From: Artemisia argyi
Lineage: Eukaryota > Streptophyta > Magnoliopsida > Asterales > Asteraceae
Assembly (NCBI GenBank): GCA_030686995.1
Contig: CM060691.1
Location: 90,207,055-90,271,054 of the forward strand
Direction of reading: 5' to 3'
DNA: 64,000 nucleotides
Positions within the stretch are counted from its first letter, which is position 1; each line of letters opens with the position of its first letter. Below are positions 55,779-64,000 of the stretch, in pieces. The position numbers and the translations under genes are program-made. The notes below the pieces were generated by a model. The model was given only the letters and a program-made list of their open reading frames with translations, was not told the origin of the DNA and searched no databases.

Positions 55779-57128
55779 TCAAAGATTTATCATACCAATG
55801 TTTGCAATTAAAAATTGAAACCTCCCCACATCAAAATGTTTAGTGAGAAGATCAGCAACATTGTTATCAGTATGAACTTTAACAATTTGAATCAACTTCT
55901 TTTCATAGCAATCCCTGATAAAGTGATGTCTTATCTCAATATGTTTTGTTTTAGAATGAAAAACAAGACTTTTAATTATGCAAAGTGTGCTGTTGTTATC
56001 AATATGAATTTTGGTATTCATGAAATTGTACCCATAATCCAATAATTGATTCTGCATCCATAGAACTTGTCCACAACAACTTGAAGCAGCCACATACTCA
56101 ACTTCAGTTGTAGAATTAGCCACCACTGTTTGCTTCTTGCATTGCCATGACACCAATCTGCTTCCTAGAAATTGACAACCCCCTGTAGTAGACTTTCTAT
56201 CCAAAGAAGCTCCAGCATAGTCACTATCTGAATATGAAACCAAATCAAAAGGTGAATCCTTAGGATACCAAAGGCCCAATTTTGGTTGATGCCTCAGATA
56301 TCTAAAAATTCTCTTCACTGCATTGAGATGTGATTCCTTGGGACACACTTGAAATCTTGCACATGCACACACAGCAAACATGATATCAGGCCTTGATGCT
56401 GTGAGATACATCAATGAGCCAATCATAGACCTGTACAAGTGAATATCCACTTCCTTTCCATATTCATCTTTCAGCAATGGTTTGTTGGTTTCCATGGTAG
56501 TCTTGGCAGGCTTAGCATCTTCAAAGCCAAACTTCTTCAAAATATCATTGACATACTTATCCTGACTAATAAATATACCATTTTCTTTCTGTGTAACTTG
56601 CAGACCTAAGAAGAAGGTGAGTTCTCCCATAGAACTCATAGCAAACTTGTCCTTCATAAGCTTCTCAAAACTAACACACATAGCTTTGTTTGTAGACCCA
56701 AAGATGATGTCATCAACATAGATTTGAACCAGCAAAATATCATCCTTTTGTCTTTTGAGAAACAGAGTTTTATCAATCTTTCCTCTACTAAACCCAGACT
56801 CTAGCAAGTATGTTGACAAAGTGTCATACCAAGCTCTAGGAGCTTGATGTAAACCATACATTGCTCTATTTACCTTGTAAACTTTATCAGGATGATCAGG
56901 GTCTTCAAATCCTGGTGGTTGAGACACATAAACTTCTTCTGTAATGGTCCCATACAGAAAAGCACTCTTTACATCCATTTGATATACCACAAAATCTTTG
57001 TATGAAGCATAAGCTAAGAATAATCTAATTGCTTCTATTCTTGCCACTGGAGCAAATACTTCATCATAATCAAGACCTTCTTGTTGTGTGTATCCCTGTG
57101 CTACTAACCTTTGCATCTGAAAACCCAT
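55779..57128 (-). pseudogene. pol: Copia 2 pol, 3' part (RT and RNase H)
   Basis: From [20 protein letters not shown] through [20 protein letters not shown] and RNase H ([22 protein letters not shown]) to the natural end IANIGMINL. The sequence is otherwise open for 449 codons. It is out of frame with the upstream part because of a deletion at about 57105-57115, so it cannot be translated as part of pol. Confidence 0.9.
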
Positions 57129-59371
57129 TTAGTGCCAATCACTCTTTTTCCATTTGGCAGATCAACCAAAGTCCAAACTTCTTGTAGCTTAAATTGTAGA
57201 AGCTCATCTTGCATTGCTTCCAACCAACTTGCTTCTTGTAGGGCTTTGTAAGTGTTTTTGGGTTCAATCTGAGAAAGAAAACATGCAAACAGGCAATTCT
57301 GAAGATCTTTATGACTATTTCTTTGATGCAGAGATCTGGCAAAGAAACTTTGATGTTGAAGATCTTTCAGTGCTTTAGTCATCTGCCTAGTTTGAATAGA
57401 TGATTGTGGATCACTCAATATTTGGTCTTTCGGATGATCCTTGTGTACTCTTGTGGTAGGTGTGGGACTAACAGGAATATTGAGTTCCAAATTAGTAATG
57501 TCTGCATCAGCTCCAAATAACTTACCATCAAGTGCAGCATCATCTGTGTCATAGTAAATATTCTCAAGAGCAGACATATTTGGATCATCAGGATAGATAA
57601 CATCATCAATAGGTCTACCCTGAGTGTCCAAATTAGGAAACATTGAAGTAGCAGTAGAGTTAGTAGGCTTGGCAGCAGAATTTGGTGGAGCAGTAGTTGT
57701 ATCTTTTGGCCTAGCAGTAGAGTCTTCTGAGTCAGTAGCAGAGTCTTCTGGCTTTGTAGGAGAGACATCAACAACTACTTTGGGAACTTCATTAGTTTCT
57801 TTTTCTGCTTCAGTAGGTATTTCAATACCTTCTTCAGTTTCCTTAGTTTTCTCTTGAGTAACATCATCTTCTTTAGGACTAAGATCAGTCTGAAAGGGTA
57901 GTAAAGTAGGACCAACTTTTAGTTTCTCAACCAAAACAAATTCTTCTTGTGGTTTGTTATTGTCAATACTGGCAATAACTGGTACATAATTCATTGTTTT
58001 GGTAAGCATATCAACATTAAACAACCATTCTGGTCCTCTCCCTTCAGGATTAGATGTATTCTCAGAAAACTTGATATGCAAATTCTCCTCTACATGTTTG
58101 GTTCTCTTATTGTATACCCTGAAAGCTTTACTAATCACAGAGTAACCAACCAAATTTCCTTCATCAGCTTTTTCATCAAATTTGCCTAGCTGATCCTTAG
58201 TGTTTAAAATTGTAACAGGACATCCAAATGGTTTGAGAAAATCAATCAGTGGCTTCTTTCCATGAAATAACTCATATGGAGTCTTATTGTGAGGCTTGAC
58301 TACCTTACTTCTGTTCTGCACAAAGCATGCAGTGTTCATAGCTTCAGCCCAAAAAGGTATAGGTAGTTTTGAATCAGATAACATTGTTCTTGCAGCCTCA
58401 ATAAGTGTCCTGTTTCTTCTTTCTGCAACACCATTCTGTTGTGGAGTTCTTGCTACACTATACTGTCTAAGAATTCCTTTCCCCACACAGAATTGATTCA
58501 TCACGCTGTTCTTGAACTCAGTACCATTGTCACATCTTATTATCTTCACCTTGTGATTGTGCAGGTTTTCTACTCCTGTAATGAATGCCTTGAGTATTTC
58601 TGGAGTTTCATCTTTGGTGGCTAGAAAGAATACCCAAGTAAACCTGCTAAAGTCATCAGTGACAACAAGACAATATGACTTCTTGTTCAAGCTTTTTACA
58701 AATACAGGCCCAAATAAATCCATGTGTAGTAAGTGTAATGGCTCAGTATTTGTGTTCACAGTCTTGGACTTGAATGAAACTCTGTGTTGTTTACCCTTTT
58801 GACAGGTAACACAAGTTTCACAATTCTCAAAAGTCTTTGTAGGCATTCCTTTGACAAGGTTTCCTTTTACCAATTTGTTCATGGTCTTGTAGTTCAGATG
58901 TCCCAATCTCCTATGCCATAATTTGGACTCATCAACAGTGGCCTTTGCAATTAGACAAGTCAAAGCCCTCTTAGGAACAATGTTCTTAATATGGTCACTG
59001 TATATATTCTCATTTCTAGGGACCTTCAGAAGCACAGATTTGTCATCTGGCAACTGATAGTCAGGAGAAAGGATCATACACTCACTGTCTGTAAAAAGAA
59101 CAAAGTTCTTTTTGTCACACATTTGTGAGACACTAAAAAGGTTAAACTTAAGTCCTTTCACAAGAAACACCTTCTCAAAGTCCAAATTTCCAGTTCTTAG
59201 AGTTCCTCTTCCAAAAATCTTTCCACCTTTTGGATCATTCCCAAAAGCAACATAACCACCATCAAAAGCCTCAAAGTCTTCAAGTTGAGACTCATCTCCT
59301 GTCATGTGTCCAGAACATCCACTGTCAACAATAACCATGTCCTTAAGCTCATCCAGTAGATTGACCTGCAC
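57104..59371 (-). pseudogene. pol: Copia 2 pol, 5' part (protease, integrase, start of RT)
   Basis: 755 codons: protease (VDSGCSGHMTG), GAG-pre-integrase (WHRRLGHLNYKT, CVTCQKGKQ), integrase (MDLFGPV, CDNGTEF, NGVAERRNR), a long acidic linker, then the beginning of RT ([13 protein letters not shown]). It stops at CKG-TAG because about 37 nt between WVFR and RLVAQ are lost compared with copia 1. The frame differs from gag by one; the boundary holds TAA then pyrimidines and TGTGCAG. Protease and integrase motifs are intact. Confidence 0.9.
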
Positions 59372-59387
59372 ATGAAAAGTAGAGACA

Positions 59388-62009
59388 TTAGTTCCTCTTG
59401 ACGACCCAAGCCATTACTGACTTGGATCTGCCCTGTGCATCAACATAATCAAATTTCTTTAAATCACTTGATGCACTACTATTCTTGGAAACAGAATTTG
59501 AACCAATAGTTTTTGGTTTCCAAGTCCAGCAAGCTGAGGCCTTAACAGCATAAAAGTGATTACCAACAACTGTATTTGTTAAAACTTTTGGCCCAGAAGT
59601 AGAAAATTTTGTACTAGCAGCAGATTGCTTGTTAGCAGCAGAATGCTTACTAACAGTAGAGCCAGTAGAAGAACCAGTTGTGGTTTTGAAAACACCATTT
59701 GATTTAGCAGCATAAATAGATCTAGTTGCACTAGATCTTAATAAAACAGCTATTGGAACCATATTCCTATTAGGATGTGGGTGAGTTTGTTTAGTTACAT
59801 ATTTGTGATTCACCCTAGTGTATTGATTCCAAACAGGCTTTTGGTGTTCAGGACATCTAACAATCAAGTGGTCAAAGCTACCACGCTTATAACAAGCCTT
59901 CTTTTGTAATTGAAACTGATTACCTAATCTGTGTGAAACTAGGTTGTTGAAGTTTCTCTGGTTACCCCTAGGCTTATTGTTGAACCTTTCCAACTGTTCT
60001 CTAGGTACCTCATTGTACTCTACCATTTTCCTAGAGATGTTATTTCCTAACACAAGTTTGATAAACTTAACCTGTTCAATTTTAGGTTTAAGCATTGTAG
60101 GAATTTCTTCCTTTTTCACACTTTGTTCTGGTTTAACCTGTTCCTCATCACTATCACTATCAGAATACCAATCTTCTATAATAGGAGCTTCAGGAAATTT
60201 TCTAACCTCAATCTTAGGCGTTTCTTTAACACTTGTGCTACATTCACCTACAGGTTTTTCAATATTTAGCTCACTAATGAAGGATAGTTCTTTTCCTGGT
60301 GGAGCAAAAGCACTTTTGGCTGGAGGAGCCACTTCATTATACCCAATTCCACTACCTTTTCTCATCAAGGTATTCTCTATAGATTTATGAACCAAATCAG
60401 AAGCATATTGTTGTTTTTGTACTCTTACTACATGTTTATCTTTATCAGCAAGAGCTTCCTCTTTCTCCTTTTCTGCTTCTTCTAACTTATTTTTAAGAAC
60501 TTCTACTTCACTGTTTTTCTTAAAAATTTCTATATCTCTGAGATTAAGTTGATCTACATACTCCTTCTCACACTCTTTGAGATATTCTAACCTTCTTTCA
60601 ATATTTTGAATACCTACTTTGTAACCTAAGTTATCAAGTTTTAGGTGTTCAATTTCTCTATTTAAACTCTCATTCCTAGACTTAAGTTCTTCTATAGTAT
60701 CAGCACAAGATTTAAAAGAACACACAAATAAGTCTGAATCATTGGATACCTCAGAGTCAGAGCCTGATGATGAACCATAGGCCATAAGTGCAAAGTTCTG
60801 CACCTTGGGTTGAGCAACAGCTACCAAAGAGAAATTTGGTTCTTCTTCAGCCATATCACTCATATCATAATCTCCCAGTCCATCACAAGATACCAGTGCA
60901 GTCTTTGATTCTTCAGCAACCTTCTTTGTAACATCAGCATTCTTCTTTGGAGCTCTACACTCTCTGGCAAAATGTCCCTTCCTGTTGCAATTGTAGCACT
61001 CTATCTTTGATTTGTCAAAGCCTGGACTGTCCTTAGCTTTATACTTGACTTCTCTTCCAGTCTTCTTCAAAAACTTTCTTGCCCTCAAGGTCAACATAGC
61101 CATTTGCCATCTAAGATCAATTTCTTCAAGATCATCAGGATCAATATGATCCAAGTCTTGATTAATGACATGTGACCTTATAGTAGTTGTGAGCTCAGCC
61201 AAGAATGCACACAAAGCAATATCACTGGTAGAAATCTTATCATTTGAACTAGCAGCAGATCCATCAGCAGCAGATACTCCATAAGCAGTAGAATGAGCAG
61301 CAGAGTGAGATTCTTGAGATCCTTTTCCTTTAGAGGATACAAAGGCAAGATTTTGAGTACCAGAAGATGAAATAGAAGAGGTAGATAGTTCTGATTCATA
61401 CACTCTTAAATTGTTGTAGAGACTCTCCAACTTCATAGTTTCAAAATCAGGCTTATTCCTCCACACAACTGTGTGCATACTCCATTCAGGTGCAAGACTT
61501 CTTAGAAACTTTAGGTTTACATCTTCTTGTGGAACCACATAGCCAACAAGCTTTAGATGACTAACAAGTTGGTTTAGCCTGTTGTATGTGCCAATTATCT
61601 TCTCTCCACTTTCAGAAGTAAAATTCTCAAACTGATGCTTCAGCATATTTTTCTTAGATTTCTTAGTAGCATCATTCCTTCCAAACCTGAATTCAACAGC
61701 ATCCATCAATTCTTTTCCAGATTCACAGTCATCAAAGTCCATTTGGAATTCATTAGGTATTCCCATTAAGAGAATACTGTGTGCTTTGATTTCCATCTTC
61801 CTTACTGTGTTAGCTTCAGCAGACTTAATTGGTATCTCCTTCCCATCAGCACTCTTCTTTGGTACAGAGTCACCATTAACAATCACATTCCACATGTTGA
61901 AATCAATCATGCGAATGTACTGTCTGATTCTTCTCTTCCATAGCTCATACTCAGAAGGATTTAGCATTGGTACCCTTGAAGCAGTCACCATATGAGTTTC
62001 ATCACCCAT
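59388..62009 (-). CDS. gag: Copia 2 gag
   Basis: 873 codons, open. The N-terminus reads MGDETHMVTASRVPMLNPSE then YELWKRRIRQYI; UBN2-type gag domain (MLKHQFENFTSESGEK, FLRSLAPEWSMHTVVW); CCHC knuckle CYNCNRKGHFAREC near 337. The second knuckle (near 704) reads CYKRGSFDHLIVRC: its second Cys is Arg, unlike CFICGSFDHLAAFC in copia 1. A long Glu/Lys coiled coil lies between. Several Ala/Ser-rich stretches are encoded by the CAGCAG motif on the other strand. It ends RSKSVMAWVVKRN-TAA. Confidence 0.92.
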   Translation of the reverse strand: MGDETHMVTASRVPMLNPSEYELWKRRIRQYIRMIDFNMWNVIVNGDSVPKKSADGKEIPIKSAEANTVRKMEIKAHSILLMGIPNEFQMDFDDCESGKELMDAVEFRFGRNDATKKSKKNMLKHQFENFTSESGEKIIGTYNRLNQLVSHLKLVGYVVPQEDVNLKFLRSLAPEWSMHTVVWRNKPDFETMKLESLYNNLRVYESELSTSSISSSGTQNLAFVSSKGKGSQESHSAAHSTAYGVSAADGSAASSNDKISTSDIALCAFLAELTTTIRSHVINQDLDHIDPDDLEEIDLRWQMAMLTLRARKFLKKTGREVKYKAKDSPGFDKSKIECYNCNRKGHFARECRAPKKNADVTKKVAEESKTALVSCDGLGDYDMSDMAEEEPNFSLVAVAQPKVQNFALMAYGSSSGSDSEVSNDSDLFVCSFKSCADTIEELKSRNESLNREIEHLKLDNLGYKVGIQNIERRLEYLKECEKEYVDQLNLRDIEIFKKNSEVEVLKNKLEEAEKEKEEALADKDKHVVRVQKQQYASDLVHKSIENTLMRKGSGIGYNEVAPPAKSAFAPPGKELSFISELNIEKPVGECSTSVKETPKIEVRKFPEAPIIEDWYSDSDSDEEQVKPEQSVKKEEIPTMLKPKIEQVKFIKLVLGNNISRKMVEYNEVPREQLERFNNKPRGNQRNFNNLVSHRLGNQFQLQKKACYKRGSFDHLIVRCPEHQKPVWNQYTRVNHKYVTKQTHPHPNRNMVPIAVLLRSSATRSIYAAKSNGVFKTTTGSSTGSTVSKHSAANKQSAASTKFSTSGPKVLTNTVVGNHFYAVKASACWTWKPKTIGSNSVSKNSSASSDLKKFDYVDAQGRSKSVMAWVVKRN

Positions 62010-62080
62010 CTTAGCAATAGATTTGGAACAGCAAATTTTTAAGAAACAAAATCTTCTTGATAATAACTTCTAGATCACAA

Positions 62081-62092
62081 GCTCTGATACCA
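62081..62092 (-). promoter_or_regulatory. Primer binding site of copia 2 (initiator Met tRNA)
   Basis: The minus strand reads TGGTATCAGAGC two bases inside the 5' LTR, identical in sequence and spacing to copia 1. Confidence 0.95.
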
Positions 62093-62094
62093 CT

Positions 62095-62561
62095 TGTTGA
62101 TCCCAGTTGAGCTTAAACAATCTTGTATAGAAGTTAACTTGATTAAACACCTAAGCTAACATGCGGAATGTAAAAGCTTAACTTAAGAAGAATAATGATT
62201 CACTTTCAACATTTCAATATTATTAATACGAGCACTCAACAATGCTAGGGTTTTACAACCTTGAAGTGAATAATAATACGTACATAAACTAACCCTAGGA
62301 TCCTCCTTTTATAGACTGAGGAATCCTACTAGGTTTACAATACCTTTCTCTACACGATAGGAATATTCTAGATAAATATAATATTTACACAATCTATTCT
62401 ATATTTATCTAAACCATTTACATCCTTATCCCATCAGTAGTAGATTCTGTCAGCAGCATTTAACCTCAGCAGCACTTTGACATTAGCAGCATAATCATTA
62501 CCACTAGCAGCAGTTTCATTCACAGCAGCAGTTTCACTTAGCAGCAGTTTCAAACCCAACA
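62095..62561 (-). repeat. 5' LTR of copia 2 (467 bp)
   Basis: 97.6 percent identical by eye to 50431-50897. The minus-strand TATA (CTATAAAAGGAGG) is at about 62306-62314. CAGCAG-type units fill the U3 end. Confidence 0.95.
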
Positions 62562-64000
62562 GATTCATCAAAAAGTTAAAACACGAAAGTTGTCCGGAAC
62601 GACGTTTTCGTTCAGGAACAAAGAAGCTCGAGCCCTGAAAACGCTTTCCGAGTAATATTTTTCTTCAAATTCTTAACAGCCCATTTTTAGACCAAAGTTA
62701 CTATATAATAGTTATGGTTTACTAAGACCAAGAGGTCTAATGACCTAAAGCCAAGACCACAACCATGGCTAAAGCCAAGGTTGAGTCTCAAGACCATGGT
62801 AACAATGACCAAGGTCACGGCAAAGCCACGGCTAAAGACCATATAACTTTTAAAGATCAAAAAATTATATATGTTATCAAATACTACAATAGTAGGGAGC
62901 CTCATGTGAGGAGTTCATTAAGTAAGCCGTCGAGATGAGTTGTGGATTTACGAATTAAAGTGTCCTGGCTCCTCGAACGTTTACTCCATGACTTCTGAAT
63001 TATGTCGGCCCGAACGGTAGTAAGAGATGTACAACCTATACATGTTTCATAAACCATTTATATTCAAAGACTTACACTATATACTAAGTACTACATCATG
63101 AACATTATGCAAGACATATATTGGCAATTCTTCGTATTCTTAGACGTTACTCCAAACCTAAGTCGCAACGTTCTATTATAGGCTGTTCTTAGAGACTTTC
63201 GCGATTCGACTACCACTTTCATTTCTCATTACATAAGCTTAAGGTGAGTCATAGCCCCTACTCTTTTATACTTATTTTAACTCTTTGGGGGAGATACCTG
63301 CTCAACTACTTGCTTACTTGTACAAATATTCAAAGCATTTATACTTGATTGCATTATACTTGATTTCATACATGACTGTGTTTTACTTAATTGCGTTATT
63401 CTATTTAGTGGCTAGTAGTTATACTTTGGGAAATGGCACCCAGTAATCTTTTATCTTTGAGAATTGGCTCCCAGTTGTCTTTGGGAATTGGCTCCCAGTT
63501 GTCTTTGGGAATTGGCTCCCAAGTGAGGTCTTTGGAGATGAAGTAGAGACTCACTACTAATTGCTTAATTGTTTTGATGAACTTATACATGTCTTTATTA
63601 TACTATATGTTAGCAGTGGGTTGTGAACACACAGGTTACAAGTCTCTTATGGCGGGACTTGCAACTGAGTGGATTTACGATGCCTTTGCTATGTGATCAT
63701 TCTTTATAGGCTTTTCAACTGTTTTAAGACAAACTCTATGAACTCACCAACCATTGTGTTGACACTTTAGCATGTTTATCTCAGGTTAGTAAGGCGATAG
63801 CTAGTGCGTGGAACTTAGAGTCAAGCTGCATATTCTGAAGACTTACGCTTTTTATCATTTACTATTCAAAACATTTGTATACATTTATGTATCATACTTT
63901 GGAATCTCATGTTTGTAACTTTGAATTCATTAATCGAATGGTAACTTTTCAAAACGTCTCATTTAGAGGTTGTTTTCTATAACTTGTACTTTGTATTATG
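62562..64000 (+). repeat. Element C LTR, right part (to window end)
   Basis: It continues from 50430 after the GATTC duplication. No gene is seen. It contains repeated CCAAGACCA/AAAGCCAAGG words (about 62725-62840), a 24-bp tandem repeat, and the conserved segment near 63740 shared with element B. Confidence 0.5.
63454..63525 (+). repeat. 24-bp tandem repeat, three copies plus a diverged fourth
   Basis: Units at 63454-63477, 63478-63501 and 63502-63525 share TCTTTGGGAATTGGCTCCCA; a diverged copy lies just before (63427-63450). Each contains GGGAATTGGCTCCC, an imperfect palindrome. It sits about 200 bp before the conserved LTR segment, like the 25-bp units of element B. Confidence 0.9.

Larger units (their letters stand above)
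50431..62561 (-). mobile_element. Copia 2: complete 12.1-kb Sirevirus-like element with env-like ORF and antisense ORF
   Basis: LTRs of 467 bp (50431-50897 and 62095-62561) are flanked by GATTC on both sides (50426-50430 and 62562-62566). The LTRs differ at 11 sites, nine of them transitions. Minus-strand order: primer site, intact gag, pol broken by a deletion in RT, spacer with an opposite-strand ORF, then an env-like ORF with five stops, PPT and 3' LTR. It lies within the LTR of element C. It shares gag/pol type, primer site, PPT form and CAGCAG motifs with copia 1. Confidence 0.95.
48621..64000 (+). mobile_element. Long-LTR element C, split by copia 2 and running off the window
   Basis: It starts TGTAACAATTCG at 48621 and runs to 50430, then resumes at 62562 after copia 2. 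Both parts look like one LTR: the left has a TATA box at 49710, the right has the segment TGAACTCACCAACCATTGTG and TTGACACTTTAGCA followed by CAGGT that lies about 290 bp before the LTR end in element B. The LTR end would therefore fall just past the window. No coding region is seen in either part. Confidence 0.55.

Noticed and set aside
63427..63525. Possible CRISPR-like array of 24-bp repeats
   Set aside because: The units are directly tandem with no spacers and lie in a plant LTR.

Overview
The window is plant nuclear DNA and almost entirely a nest of transposable elements. The accessory retrotransposon ORFs, the gag of the Ty3/gypsy element and the ankyrin/PGG gene all resemble families I know mainly from Asteraceae (lettuce, Tanacetum, Artemisia type genomes). 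That placement rests on recalled protein similarity, not on a search. No rRNA, tRNA, CRISPR or prokaryotic operon structure was seen.

Layout. 1-5961: 3' part of a Sirevirus-like copia element (A) with a long open accessory ORF, four polypurine-tract-like motifs and its 3' LTR. 6678-10172: the only host-type gene, an ankyrin-repeat/PGG membrane protein gene of five exons carrying two single-base frameshifts. 10425-10604: a MITE with perfect 21-bp inverted repeats and TAA duplications. 10872-11608 and 41538-41814: two pieces of one HARBI1/ALP1-type transposase gene, about 30 kb apart. The 30 kb between them holds a non-autonomous minus-strand Ty3/gypsy element (11609-28745) that is itself interrupted by a complete, apparently intact copia element (16135-25071). 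It also holds a plus-strand gag-only chromovirus-like element (28746-41537) whose 3' LTR is interrupted by a full-length LINE (34178-40108).

43539-45710: a decayed gene of the Asteraceae 'putative gypsy type transposon' (Transposase_28-like) family, cut at 45710 by the LTR of another plus-strand element (45711-48620). That element is entered at 48621 by a third long-LTR element. The LTR of the third element is in turn split by a complete 12.1-kb copia element (50431-62561, TSD GATTC) and runs off the window end.

Relative ages by eye, from LTR differences: copia 1 has 1 substitution in about 742 bp (very recent), copia 2 has 11 in 467 bp, the chromovirus about 7 percent and the gypsy element about 9 percent (both on partial samples).

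Most interesting: copia 2 carries, between pol and a decayed env-like ORF, an intact ORF on the opposite strand with its own TATA box. It forms a divergent pair with the env-like ORF across a short region of repeated CAGCAGAGT motifs. Also notable are private short-motif arrays in each LTR family (a CTACGCCGTAG palindrome, CAGCAG-type motifs, TCGACC, tandem units), splice-acceptor-like sequence at the gag/pol boundary of both copia elements, and a recombinant chromovirus with mismatched flanks.
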